Source of the DNA: Lachnospiraceae bacterium UBA7199
GTDB taxonomy: Bacteria > Bacillota > Clostridia > Lachnospirales > Lachnospiraceae
DNA length: 14,237 bases
NCBI GenBank assembly: GCA_002490775.1
Contig: DKUR01000030.1
Location: 1 to 14,237 of the forward strand
Direction: 5' to 3'
Positions 5,882-14,035 of the stretch are shown one piece after another (the first letter of the stretch is position 1; every line of letters starts with the position of its first letter). The position numbers were made by a program, and so were the translations under genes. The notes beneath the pieces are model-generated. The model saw only the letters and a list, made by a program, of their open reading frames with translations, made no database searches and was not told the origin of the DNA.

Positions 5882-7588
5882 GTGAAAAGAAATTCATTTA
5901 TAGAAATGGCAAAGCTGCATAACCTGTCGGGGCGCATCACTTATATTTCAAGCCGCGCCAAGCAGGAACACTTGTATGAAGTCTATGCAACGGAGCCGGA
6001 CAGGGCATTCTGGCGGGAGCTTGCCAAATGTAATCAGGAAGAATTTGAAAAAAGTGGCACAAACGGGAAATGTATTGAGGCAAGGGAGCTGATGATCGCC
6101 CTGCCGGAGAGTTTTATAAACTATGACCATGACTATCTTTTGAAAAAGATGGTGGACGAATTTAAGGAAAAGTACGGCGTGGAGTGCTTTGCCGCACTCC
6201 ACCACAATAAACGGAAAACAAACCTGCATATCCACATGATATTTGCGGAGAGAAAGCGGTTAGAGCAGCCGACAGAAAAGACTGCTACCCGGAATATGTT
6301 TTATGACGAGCATGGACGCCATGTGCGGACAAAAAAAGAGATTCTTGATGATGACGGAAATATCCGTAAGGGTTGTAAAATCGTCAAAAAAGGCGAAGTA
6401 TATGAGCGTAAGATTTTTACCACAAAGGACGGACGCTTCAAGCAGGAATCATTTTTAGATGAGGCAAAAGTATTTTATACGGATTTAATCAACCAGATGG
6501 TGCTTGATGATAAGGACAGACTCAGTATTTTTGATAAAAACGGTCCGTACCTTGCGACAAAAAAAGTCGGTAAAAATAACCCAAAAGCGGAGGAAATAAA
6601 GGCGGACAATGAAATACGCATGGAGTGGAACAGGGAGGTTGACCGTGCGATTGTAAGCGGTGTACCCGAAGCGGAGATTTTGGAGATAAAGAAAACAGAG
6701 ATTACGGACAGGGTAAAGGAATCCGTAGAGCGGAACGGGAAAAAGCCGGAGCTGTTCGGGGATATTGTTAGGGCGGCGATTTTGTTATTAGAGCGTCTGA
6801 TTGCGAAGGTTATGCAGAAAGTAATGGAGATGACGGAGAAAGCGATCAGTAAAGCTGCCGGTATCGAGGAAACGCCAAAGGAAATGCAAAAAGAATTGGC
6901 AAGCCATATCCAAGCCGAAGATGAGCCGACACATCAGCCGGAGATAAAGAAGATACCGTTTCCATTCGACCATTATCGGAAATCGGAAAATCAGAATCAG
7001 ACGGAACAGCCACAGCAAAAAGGCATAGTAGCAGACAAAAAAACCGTTATCGGACAGACAAAAGCAGGGCAAAAATCTGTTCCTGCCGAAACAAAGCAGC
7101 CGGAAACTGAAAGACTGCCACAGCCAAAACCTTCCGTACTGGCGGCTAAATATCCCCGCCTGAAAGAGATTGAGGACAAACTAAAAGACCAGAACAAGGC
7201 AATTTTTGAACGGGAACAAAAGCGGGATGAACTGAAAAAGGAATTGTCCGAATGTACGGGCATTTTCAAAGGCGGCAGGCGTAAGGAGTTACAGCAGGAG
7301 ATTGACAGAGCTGATAAGCAGATTTCCAATATGAAAAAGCATCTTTCCTCTATCGTGAGGGAATATAAATTTGATTCCGTTCAGGCATTTAATAAGGAAT
7401 TTAATGCAGCCAAGAAAGAATATTTTGATTATCAGGCGGCTCGTGCAGAGTGGAAGAAAATCTACGGAGAAAAAATGGCAGATTCCATAAGTGTCAGAGA
7501 CAGGCTCAGGCAAAAAGAGCAGATTGTAAAAGAAAGAGAAGTGGTTAGGACGCATCAGACAAGGCAGAAAGATAAGGGGGCAAGATAG
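5882..7588 (+). CDS. mobL: MobA/MobL-family relaxase
   Basis: This 568-residue conjugative relaxase would nick oriT, stay bound to the 5' end of the transferred strand through a tyrosine, and pilot it into a recipient. The N-terminal relaxase domain (about residues 10-240) shows the candidate catalytic Y21 in RITYISSRA. It also shows the metal-binding HIH motif, H116-I-H118, in TNLHIHMIF after ALHHN. The C-terminal half has a proline/glutamine-rich linker and a charged coiled coil (about 420-500), as is usual for MobL. I place the start at GTG 5882, preceded by AAAGGAGAAAGG at 5865-5876. The in-frame ATG at 5762 would run through the hairpin train, and ATG 5906 is an alternative. No coupling protein, integrase or secretion genes are nearby, so it would depend on a helper element. 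A degraded copy of its 3' end lies at 14036-14139. Confidence 0.9.
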   Translation: MKRNSFIEMAKLHNLSGRITYISSRAKQEHLYEVYATEPDRAFWRELAKCNQEEFEKSGTNGKCIEARELMIALPESFINYDHDYLLKKMVDEFKEKYGVECFAALHHNKRKTNLHIHMIFAERKRLEQPTEKTATRNMFYDEHGRHVRTKKEILDDDGNIRKGCKIVKKGEVYERKIFTTKDGRFKQESFLDEAKVFYTDLINQMVLDDKDRLSIFDKNGPYLATKKVGKNNPKAEEIKADNEIRMEWNREVDRAIVSGVPEAEILEIKKTEITDRVKESVERNGKKPELFGDIVRAAILLLERLIAKVMQKVMEMTEKAISKAAGIEETPKEMQKELASHIQAEDEPTHQPEIKKIPFPFDHYRKSENQNQTEQPQQKGIVADKKTVIGQTKAGQKSVPAETKQPETERLPQPKPSVLAAKYPRLKEIEDKLKDQNKAIFEREQKRDELKKELSECTGIFKGGRRKELQQEIDRADKQISNMKKHLSSIVREYKFDSVQAFNKEFNAAKKEYFDYQAARAEWKKIYGEKMADSISVRDRLRQKEQIVKEREVVRTHQTRQKDKGAR

Positions 7589-7624
7589 CAAAAAACGGAG
7601 AAAAATTTTTATCCGACGGCCAGT

Positions 7625-8533
7625 CTATTGATTTTCAAAAGAACATCCTGAATGAAGTATCATTTTTTCTAATTCCTTCGCTGCAATGCTTAAAGGAAGT
7701 TCCTTATTCCTGATCAGACATATGGAACGTGGCGGAATTTCCTGTATAAGCTTCAGTCTGTGGATGCCAGTGTTTTCATTTGTATCTGACAAAAAATCTT
7801 CTGGAACAAACCCTATGCCGAGATTATTTCTTACCATGGGCAGTATCTGGTCAGCTGTAGCGGCTTCGATATCAGGGCGGATTGTCAGACCGTACCGGGC
7901 AAATAATTCTGTATAGAATGCATATGTTTTTGTACCGGCACTCAGACAGATTAAGGGAATCTCTGTTATGTCGGAAAAGGAAAGTGTGGAGGTAAGCAGG
8001 CTGGTGTAAGCATCGCCACAGACGGCACATTCCTGAAATTCACGGATTTTCGCAATATGAATTTTATCCGAATTGTCTAACGGAGTTGTAACAACCGCAA
8101 TGTCTGCCAACCCGTCCCGCAAGGCGAAGATTGCCTGCGGCGTGGAATGGTTTGATATTTTCACCTGAACGCCGGGGTACATACGGCGATATCTGTTCAG
8201 AATTGGTAAAAGCAGGCATCGAAGCGCAACCTCGCTTGCAGCGATGGAAACAATTCCTTTTTGAAGCCCCTTGCTGTGTTCCAGTTCTTCTTCCCCTGCC
8301 TGAATGTTTTCCACTGCAATTTTTACATGGGCATACAGCTTGTCGCCTTCCGGCGTCAGAACAACGCCGTTATGAGAACGTACAAACAATGAGCAGCCAA
8401 GAGCCTGTTCAAGTGTCTTGATCACCCTTGTCACATTCGGCTGGTTGTTTGCCAGTTCTTTAGCCGCCTGTGTAATATTCCCACATTTGGCAACATAATA
8501 AAAGATACGGTAATAATCATAAGAAATATTCAC
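7625..8533 (-). CDS. LysR-type transcriptional regulator
   Basis: This 302-residue regulator has the N-terminal winged helix-turn-helix of the LysR family, clearest at residues 18-52 (GNITQAAKELA, then P-N-V-T-R-V-I-K-T-L-E, then L-F-V-R). The C-terminal co-inducer-binding domain spans about 90-295. It starts at GTG 8533 behind an AGGGGA site. It is divergent from the aspartate aminotransferase gene, the standard arrangement for a LysR regulator and its target. The shared intergenic region holds a TCAAT-N5-ATTGA dyad about 62 bp upstream of the predicted transcription start and a second dyad at about -42, typical LysR recognition and activation sites. The same pair of sites is repeated before the kinase-MATE genes. 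The ligand cannot be told from sequence; aspartate or a C4/C3 acid would fit the targets. It is convergent with the relaxase gene, 36 bp away. Confidence 0.92.
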   Translation of the reverse strand: MNISYDYYRIFYYVAKCGNITQAAKELANNQPNVTRVIKTLEQALGCSLFVRSHNGVVLTPEGDKLYAHVKIAVENIQAGEEELEHSKGLQKGIVSIAASEVALRCLLLPILNRYRRMYPGVQVKISNHSTPQAIFALRDGLADIAVVTTPLDNSDKIHIAKIREFQECAVCGDAYTSLLTSTLSFSDITEIPLICLSAGTKTYAFYTELFARYGLTIRPDIEAATADQILPMVRNNLGIGFVPEDFLSDTNENTGIHRLKLIQEIPPRSICLIRNKELPLSIAAKELEKMILHSGCSFENQ

Positions 8534-8552
8534 TATGCATCCCCTGCTTCAT

Positions 8553-8586
8553 ATCAATTTTATATTGATTCCATATGTATAATACA
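8553..8586 (+). promoter_or_regulatory. LysR-type operator before the aminotransferase gene
   Basis: Two dyads are present. ATCAAT-TTTAT-ATTGAT (8553-8569) is centred near -62, and TGTAT-A-ATACA (8576-8586) near -42, relative to the start predicted from the promoter at 8588-8616. Both are conserved in copy 2. The layout fits a LysR recognition site plus activation site; binding by the divergent regulator is inferred. Confidence 0.6.
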
Positions 8587-8587
8587 T

Positions 8588-8616
8588 TTTACACATCAAT
8601 ACAGACAAATTATAAT
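8588..8616 (+). promoter_or_regulatory. Sigma-A type promoter for the aspartate aminotransferase gene
   Basis: TTTACA at 8588-8593, a 17-bp spacer and a perfect TATAAT at 8611-8616. It is conserved base for base in the hexamers, and in spacing, in the second copy of the block. It would give an mRNA leader of about 130 nt. Confidence 0.75.
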
Positions 8617-8665
8617 GAAAATCGGCACATATGTCAATCCATCCTGAAAAAAGTCGAAGAATATA

Positions 8666-8694
8666 GTTACAGTTCGGCAAGGCTGAACTGTAAC
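8666..8694 (+). promoter_or_regulatory. Strong hairpin in the aminotransferase 5' leader
   Basis: GTTACAGTTC (8666-8675) and GAACTGTAAC (8685-8694) form a perfect 10-bp stem, and the loop GGCAAGGCT can add three more pairs. It lies in the predicted leader, 57 bp before the start codon. There is no T-run after it, so it is more likely an mRNA-stability or protein-binding element than a terminator. No equally strong hairpin is seen at this point behind promoter copy 2. Confidence 0.5.
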
Positions 8695-8751
8695 AGAATA
8701 TGAAACGATAGGGAATTAGTGCCAAATATATATTAGAGAAAGGGAATTGTT

Positions 8752-10038
8752 ATGAAAGCATATAAGAGCATGAGCCGGGAGGAACTGCTAACGCTGAAAG
8801 CAAGTCTGGACGAGCAGTTTAAAACAGAGGAAGCTAAGGGGCTTTCGTTTAATATGGCAAGAGGAAAGCCGGGCGCATCGCAGCTGGCGCTGTCTATGCC
8901 AATGCTGGATATTATTAACAGTCAGGCGGATATGAATACTCTGCTGGGAAACGATACCAGAAATTATGGGGACTGGGATGGCATCGGCGAATGCAGGCGT
9001 TTACTGGCAGATATGATGGGCGTCAAAAAAGACAATGTAATCGTATGCGGTAATTCCAGCCTGAATATCATGTATGACACAGTGGTACGTTCTATGGTAA
9101 AAGGTGTCAATGGTTCTACGCCTTGGTGTCAGTTGGAGAAGGTAAAGTTTTTGTGCCCTGTACCGGGATATGACAGACATTTCAGAATTACAGAAACATT
9201 TGGCATTGAAATGGTTAATATTCCGCTTTATGAAGACGGACCAGATATGGATCTAGTGGAGCAGTATGTGAATAATGACGAAGCGGTCAAAGGAATCTGG
9301 TGCGTGCCGAAATATTCTAATCCGACGGGAACGACTTATTCGGATGAAGTGGTGCGGCGCTTAGCGAATCTCAAGCCAAAAGCAGAGGATTTCCGGATTT
9401 TCTGGGACAATGCGTACTGTATTCATCATCTTTATGATGATATTCACGATGAAATATTAAATATTCTGGATGAGTGTGAAAAAGCTGGAAATCCCAATAT
9501 GGTATATATCTTTGCATCAACTTCCAAGATAAGCTTTCCGGGATCCGGCGTATCGGCAATTGCCACTTCCAAGGAAAATATGGATTTTATTCAGAAGTAT
9601 ATGGGAGTGCAGACAATCGGTCATGACAAAATCAATCAGTTGCGCCACGCACGGTTTTTCCAAAATATAGATGGACTAAATGCGCATATGAAAAAACATG
9701 CTGCGCTTCTTCGCCCGAAATTCGAGGCTGTGTTAAGTACATTGGACAAAGAGCTTACCGGAGCTGAAATCGGCAGCTGGATTAAGCCAAGGGGCGGATA
9801 TTTCATTTCATTCAATGCATTGCCGGGATGTGCAAAAGCCATTGTTGCAAAATGTAAATCACTGGGCGTTGTGCTGACGGATGCAGGTGCAACTTATCCA
9901 TACGGAATTGATCCGGATGATTCCAATATCCGTATCGCTCCGTCATTCCCGACACCGGAGGAACTGAAGGATGCAACAAGAATGTTTGTACTCTGTGTGA
10001 AACTTGTTTCTGTGGATAAGCTTTTAAATGAGATTTAG
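8752..10038 (+). CDS. Aspartate aminotransferase, class Ic (PLP-dependent)
   Basis: This 428-residue fold-type I aminotransferase closely follows the class Ic aspartate aminotransferase pattern known from Corynebacterium, including TRNYG-like DTRNYGDWDGI, SSLNIMYD, CPVPGYDRHF and PRGGYFISFNALPG. PLP residues are visible: N190 in SNPTG, D219 and Y222 in WDNAYCIHHL, and the Schiff-base lysine K259 in STSKIS. It should interconvert aspartate plus 2-oxoglutarate with oxaloacetate plus glutamate in the cytosol. ATG 8752 follows AGAAAGGGA at 8737-8745. It is divergent from the LysR regulator and read from the promoter at 8588-8616. With PckA downstream it would link aspartate to phosphoenolpyruvate. 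The length is normal for the class and no defects are seen. Older annotation may call it a MocR-like aminotransferase. Confidence 0.92.
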   Translation: MKAYKSMSREELLTLKASLDEQFKTEEAKGLSFNMARGKPGASQLALSMPMLDIINSQADMNTLLGNDTRNYGDWDGIGECRRLLADMMGVKKDNVIVCGNSSLNIMYDTVVRSMVKGVNGSTPWCQLEKVKFLCPVPGYDRHFRITETFGIEMVNIPLYEDGPDMDLVEQYVNNDEAVKGIWCVPKYSNPTGTTYSDEVVRRLANLKPKAEDFRIFWDNAYCIHHLYDDIHDEILNILDECEKAGNPNMVYIFASTSKISFPGSGVSAIATSKENMDFIQKYMGVQTIGHDKINQLRHARFFQNIDGLNAHMKKHAALLRPKFEAVLSTLDKELTGAEIGSWIKPRGGYFISFNALPGCAKAIVAKCKSLGVVLTDAGATYPYGIDPDDSNIRIAPSFPTPEELKDATRMFVLCVKLVSVDKLLNEI

Positions 10039-10101
10039 GGACAAAAAAGCCAATGAATGGAATACAGATGCCATTACGTTTGAGGTATCTCCTACTCCAT
10101 A

Positions 10102-10134
10102 TCAATTTAATATTGAGTTTATATGTATAATACA
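10102..10134 (+). promoter_or_regulatory. Second LysR-type operator
   Basis: TCAAT-TTAAT-ATTGA (10102-10116) and TGTAT-A-ATACA (10124-10134) keep both dyads and their spacing from copy 1, although bases around them differ. This suggests selection for binding of the same regulator. Confidence 0.55.
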
Positions 10135-10135
10135 T

Positions 10136-10164
10136 TTTACATATCTGCAAAGACAAATTATAAT
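10136..10164 (+). promoter_or_regulatory. Sigma-A type promoter for the kinase-MATE operon
   Basis: TTTACA at 10136-10141, a 17-bp spacer and TATAAT at 10159-10164, identical in hexamers and spacing to the promoter at 8588-8616. It gives a leader of about 75-85 nt. Confidence 0.72.
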
Positions 10165-10244
10165 GAAAATCGGAACGGATGATAATCCGTCCTGAACAAA
10201 AAAGTGTTTTGAACAGCTTTTTAGGCTGACAGGCACGGAAAGGG

Positions 10245-10883
10245 ATGATAAAAATTATGGAACATATGGTAATCTGTATCGGCAGACAGTATGGAAGCGG
10301 GGGACGGGAAATCGGGGAACGGCTTGCGCAGAAGCTTGGCATCAACTGCTATGATAAGCTGCTGATCAAAAAAGCCGCCGAAATCTCCGGGTTAAACGAG
10401 GAATATATCAGCAGGGAAGAAGAAAAACCTGCCAATCCACTCTGGCTTCTCAGCGGAAACATATTTGCGGACACGGCGGGAATTGGGGCAGCATTTTATT
10501 CCGGCAACGAAATGATATATAATGCAGAAAAAGCGGCGATTGAACAGATCTCCGGACAGGAATCCTGCGTCATCATCGGGAGGAGCGCATCGCAGATCCT
10601 GCGGGACAAAGGCTGTTTTTCCGTGTTTATCTACGCGGACATATATGACCGTCTTGCCCGGGTATCCGCCCGCAACGGCATTGACGAAAAAGAGGCGTCC
10701 GAAAGAATCCGCAAGATTGATAAAATGCGCCAGCGCTACTTTGACGCCTATTCCGCGACGGGATGGGGAAAGGCGGAAAGCTATGACATGCTCCTTTCCA
10801 GCAGCCGGTTCGGCGTGGAATTCTGTACGGAGCTGATTATGAACGCCCTTTCCATGACGAAAGGAGGTGTTTCCCATGAATAA
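10245..10883 (+). CDS. Cytidylate-kinase-like P-loop protein
   Basis: This protein of up to 212 residues belongs to the cytidylate-kinase-like family (the Cytidylate_kin2 type). The nucleotide-binding loop is near the N-terminus: ICIGRQYGSGGREIG, about residues 10-24. Its GSGGR replaces the classical GSGKS, as is usual in this family. A second core strand with the conserved GR follows (CVIIGRSAS, G112-R113). The LID-like RxxxR region (RLARVSARNG, SERIRKIDKMRQRYF) fits a nucleotide kinase fold. The substrate is not established for this family and it is not the housekeeping Cmk. The start is uncertain: ATG 10245 sits too close to GGAAAGGG (10237-10244), while ATG 10257 (MEHMVICIG) gives a 12-nt gap. 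The 3' end overlaps the MATE gene by 8 bp, so translation is probably coupled. It is visibly richer in GC than the genes either side of the pair. Confidence 0.85.
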   Translation: MIKIMEHMVICIGRQYGSGGREIGERLAQKLGINCYDKLLIKKAAEISGLNEEYISREEEKPANPLWLLSGNIFADTAGIGAAFYSGNEMIYNAEKAAIEQISGQESCVIIGRSASQILRDKGCFSVFIYADIYDRLARVSARNGIDEKEASERIRKIDKMRQRYFDAYSATGWGKAESYDMLLSSSRFGVEFCTELIMNALSMTKGGVSHE

Positions 10884-12255
10884 AGATCTGACTGTAGGAA
10901 AACCGGAAACCGTTTTATGGAAATTCTGCCTTCCGCTGTTTGGCAGCATTATCTTTCAGCAGCTTTACAACATAGCAGACAGCTTTGTGGCTGGAAAATT
11001 TGTGGGGGAGGACGCCCTTGCCGCCGTGGGGAACAGCTACGAGATCACGCTGATCTTCATCGCCTTCGCTTTTGGCTGCAATATCGGCTGCTCTGTGATC
11101 GTCTCCCAATTTTTCGGGGCGAAAAATTACCGCGACTTAAAGACTTCCGTGTACACAACCCTGATTGCCAGCGGCGTCCTGTGCGTTCTGCTGATGGCGG
11201 CGGGACTCGGGTTCTGCGAATCGCTGCTTCGACTGATCAACACGCCGGATAATGTAATGGCGGATTCCATGCTGTACTTAAGAATCTACTGTCTCGGACT
11301 GCCTTTCGTGTTCTACTACAATGTAGCAACGGGCATTTTCTCCGCGCTTGGGGATTCCAAGACGCCGTTTATCTTTCTGGCGGCATCTTCCACAAGCAAC
11401 ATCGGCATGGATATCCTGTTTGTGACCGCATTCAAAATGGGGGTTGCGGGTGTGGCGTGGGCGACTTTCCTGTGTCAGGGAGTCAGCTGTATCCTCGCGC
11501 TTGTGTTCGTCTTTAAAAGGTTTGCAACAATCCATACCGAGGGACACGTCCCCGTATTTTCCTTAAAGCTGCTTGGGAAGATATCCGTGGTCGCCGTTCC
11601 GAGCATCTTACAGCAGAGTTTTATCTCTGTAGGAAATATCATCATTCAGGGCGTGATCAACTCCTTCGGTTCCAGCGTTATGGCAGGATACTCCGCTTCC
11701 ATCAAGCTGAATAATCTGGTCATCACCTCCCTGACAACGCTTGGAAACGGCGTATCAAACTATACGGCCCAGAACATGGGTGCAGAAAAGCCGGAGCGTG
11801 TCCGTTCCGGGTTCAGGGCCGGCGTGAAACTGGTGTGGACGCTGTGCCTGCCGCTGTTTTTACTGTACTTCTTTGCCGGGAGATGGCTTGTCGCCATCTT
11901 CTTAAAAGAGCCCACCGGGACGGCGATGAGCGTAGGTATCGAGATTTTAAGAATCCTCGCCCCATTCTACTTCGTGGTTTCCGCGAAGCTGGTTGCGGAT
12001 GGTATCCTGCGTGGTTCCGGCATGATGGGAAAATTCATGGTCGCAACCTTTACGGATCTAATCCTGCGCGTTATCCTTGCCTCCGTCTTATCAAAAACGG
12101 CACTCGGAACGACCGGTATCTGGCTGGCATGGCCTGTGGGCTGGACAATCGCGACGGTCTGCTCGATCGCGTTTTACCGTACAGGAGTATGGTTTCATAA
12201 AAAAGACAGCGCAGCGCCTGTAAAATCAGACTGTCAACACAGCACATGCGCATAA
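10876..12255 (+). CDS. MATE-family multidrug/organic cation efflux transporter
   Basis: This 459-residue, very hydrophobic protein has the pattern of a MATE (multi-antimicrobial extrusion) transporter, expected to have 12 membrane helices in two bundles. The first helices carry the family's LPLFGSIIFQQLYNIADSF and the conserved VGEDALAAVG. A related stretch starting the second half is VAVPSILQQSFISVGNIIIQ. It would export a small organic molecule using a sodium or proton gradient; the substrate cannot be read from sequence. The start is ATG 10876, behind a perfect AGGAGG at 10862-10867. An upstream in-frame GTG (10867) overlaps that ribosome binding site and is rejected. It overlaps the kinase-like gene by 8 bp and shares its GC-rich codon use, so the pair probably moved as a unit. 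The membrane protein ends 53 bp before the PckA start. Confidence 0.93.
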   Translation: MNKDLTVGKPETVLWKFCLPLFGSIIFQQLYNIADSFVAGKFVGEDALAAVGNSYEITLIFIAFAFGCNIGCSVIVSQFFGAKNYRDLKTSVYTTLIASGVLCVLLMAAGLGFCESLLRLINTPDNVMADSMLYLRIYCLGLPFVFYYNVATGIFSALGDSKTPFIFLAASSTSNIGMDILFVTAFKMGVAGVAWATFLCQGVSCILALVFVFKRFATIHTEGHVPVFSLKLLGKISVVAVPSILQQSFISVGNIIIQGVINSFGSSVMAGYSASIKLNNLVITSLTTLGNGVSNYTAQNMGAEKPERVRSGFRAGVKLVWTLCLPLFLLYFFAGRWLVAIFLKEPTGTAMSVGIEILRILAPFYFVVSAKLVADGILRGSGMMGKFMVATFTDLILRVILASVLSKTALGTTGIWLAWPVGWTIATVCSIAFYRTGVWFHKKDSAAPVKSDCQHSTCA

Positions 12256-12308
12256 AACCTTTCACAGGTAAGCAATCTATTATCATAAAAGAAAAGAGGA
12301 AAAAGAAA

Positions 12309-13913
12309 ATGGCAGAAATCAATTTAAGCAAGTATGGCATTAACGGAACGACAGAAATTATACACAATCCTTCCTATGAATTCTTATTTGAAGAAGAGAC
12401 AAAATCCGGTCTGACCGGCTACGAAAAAGGTCAGGTAAGCGAACTTGGCGCAGTCAATGTAATGACCGGTATTTACACAGGACGTTCGCCGAAAGACAAG
12501 TATATCGTAATGGATGAAAATTCAAAGGATACCGTATGGTGGACATCTGATGAATACAAAAATGACAATCATCCGGCTACGGAGGAGACATGGAAAGCCG
12601 TAAAGAATATTGCATTGAAAGAATTGTCCAATAAGCGGCTTTTCGTAGTAGATGCATTCTGTGGCGCAAATAAAGACACCCGTATGGCTATCCGGTTCAT
12701 CGTCGAAGTAGCATGGCAGGCTCATTTTGTCAAGAATATGTTCATCCAGCCTTCCGAGGAAGAACTTGCGGTTTTTGAGCCGGATTTTGTTGTATACACA
12801 GCTTCCAAGGCAAAGGTAGAAAATTATAAAGAGTTAGGCTTAAATTCCGAGACAGCCGTAATATTCAATATTACCAGCCGTGAGCAGGTTATCCTTAATA
12901 CATGGTATGGCGGAGAAATGAAGAAAGGCATGTTTTCTATGATGAACTACTATCTGCCTTTGAAGGGGATTGCCTCCATGCACTGCTCTGCCAATACAGA
13001 TATGGATGGTAAAAACACGGCAATCTTTTTTGGACTTTCCGGCACAGGCAAGACAACCCTGTCAACCGATCCTAAGCGTCTGCTGATCGGTGATGATGAG
13101 CATGGATGGGATGATAATGGCATATTTAACTTTGAAGGCGGCTGCTATGCTAAGGTTATTAACCTTGACAAAGATTCTGAGCCTGATATTTACAATGCAA
13201 TCAAACGCAATGCGCTTTTGGAAAATGTGACACTGGACGCGGAAGGGAAAATTGATTTTAATGATAAGAGCGTAACGGAAAACACCCGTGTATCTTATCC
13301 GATTCATCACATCAAAAATATTGTCCGCCTGGTATCTTCCGCACCCGCGGCCAAAAATGTAATCTTCCTGTCGGCAGACGCATTCGGCGTACTTCCTCCG
13401 GTATCTATTCTGACGCCCGAACAGACACAGTACTATTTCCTTTCAGGGTTTACCGCAAAGCTTGCCGGTACAGAACGCGGCATTACCGAGCCTACACCCA
13501 CGTTCTCAGCCTGCTTCGGACAGGCATTTCTGGAACTGCATCCTACAAAATATGGGGAAGAACTGGTTAAAAAGATGAAAGCAAACGGTGCAAAGGCATA
13601 TCTTGTAAATACTGGCTGGAACGGGACAGGGAAGCGCATCACAATCAAAGATACCCGCGGCATCATTGATGCAATTCTGAACGGTGATATCTTGAATGCA
13701 CCTACAAAGAAAATTCCTTACTTCAATTTTGAAGTTCCTACAGAACTTCCCGGTGTAGATACAGATATCCTTGATCCTCGTGATACCTATGCAGATGCCT
13801 CCGATTGGGAGAACAAAGCAAAGGATCTTGCCGGAAGATTTATTAAGAACTTTGCAAAATATGAGGGTAATGATGCAGGCAGGAGTTTGGTGAAATCCGG
13901 TCCTCAGTTATAA
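12309..13913 (+). CDS. pckA: Phosphoenolpyruvate carboxykinase (ATP)
   Basis: This 534-residue protein is close to the 540 residues of the E. coli enzyme and makes PEP, CO2 and ADP from oxaloacetate and ATP. Motifs include TGRSPKDKYIV near the N-terminus (substrate arginine), the kinase-1a loop GLSGTGKTT (242-250, K248), the kinase-2 metal motif LIGDDEHGW (D262-D263), and the C-terminal NTGWNGTGKRI. ATG 12309 is chosen behind AGAGGA at 12295-12300. Starting at the in-frame ATG 12246 would add an unrelated basic tail overlapping the MATE gene. In gut anaerobes the reaction often runs toward oxaloacetate to gain ATP. Next to an aspartate aminotransferase it closes an aspartate-PEP link. There is no obvious promoter in the 53 bp before it, so read-through from the kinase-MATE operon is likely. 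It is more AT-rich than the preceding pair. Confidence 0.96.
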   Translation: MAEINLSKYGINGTTEIIHNPSYEFLFEEETKSGLTGYEKGQVSELGAVNVMTGIYTGRSPKDKYIVMDENSKDTVWWTSDEYKNDNHPATEETWKAVKNIALKELSNKRLFVVDAFCGANKDTRMAIRFIVEVAWQAHFVKNMFIQPSEEELAVFEPDFVVYTASKAKVENYKELGLNSETAVIFNITSREQVILNTWYGGEMKKGMFSMMNYYLPLKGIASMHCSANTDMDGKNTAIFFGLSGTGKTTLSTDPKRLLIGDDEHGWDDNGIFNFEGGCYAKVINLDKDSEPDIYNAIKRNALLENVTLDAEGKIDFNDKSVTENTRVSYPIHHIKNIVRLVSSAPAAKNVIFLSADAFGVLPPVSILTPEQTQYYFLSGFTAKLAGTERGITEPTPTFSACFGQAFLELHPTKYGEELVKKMKANGAKAYLVNTGWNGTGKRITIKDTRGIIDAILNGDILNAPTKKIPYFNFEVPTELPGVDTDILDPRDTYADASDWENKAKDLAGRFIKNFAKYEGNDAGRSLVKSGPQL

Positions 13914-13931
13914 AATCAAGCTACTTACAAG

Positions 13932-13970
13932 GAAGAGACCTCCTTCAGACTGGGGAGGCCGCTTCTTTGT
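13932..13970 (+). terminator. Probable terminator after pckA
   Basis: GAAG (13932-13935) plus CCTCC (13939-13943) pair with GGAGG (13954-13958) plus CTTC (13962-13965), leaving a 3x3 interior loop. A T-rich but interrupted run follows (TTTGTGTGGTTTT). It is placed 18 bp after the pckA stop. Confidence 0.5.
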
Positions 13971-14035
13971 GTGGTTTTACAAAGCGGATAACGTCTGATA
14001 TGATAATCTGCCTGACTGTTGCCTGTTTTATAACG

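Larger units (their letters stand above)
8550..8648 (+). repeat. 99-bp promoter block, copy 1
   Basis: This block matches 10098-10196 at 84 of 99 positions without gaps. It spans the LysR-type dyads and the promoter upstream of the aspartate aminotransferase gene. Dyads, -35, -10 and spacer length are conserved, while mismatches cluster in the spacer and downstream part. Confidence 0.92.
10098..10196 (+). repeat. 99-bp promoter block, copy 2
   Basis: A direct repeat of 8550-8648 (84/99 identical, ungapped), on the same strand, placed about 150 bp upstream of the kinase-like gene. Only the regulatory block is duplicated: the divergent regulator gene is not, and no transposon ends are visible at its edges. 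Confidence 0.92.

Noticed and set aside
10039..10097. Terminator after the aminotransferase gene
   Set aside because: Only a weak 5-bp AATGG/CCATT pairing without a T-run is visible, not enough to call.
10867..10875. GTG start of the MATE gene
   Set aside because: The GTG overlaps the AGGAGG that serves ATG 10876.
12246..12308. Extended N-terminus of PckA from ATG 12246
   Set aside because: The extension is a basic lysine-rich stretch overlapping the MATE stop region. ATG 12309 has AGAGGA at proper spacing and gives the normal family length.
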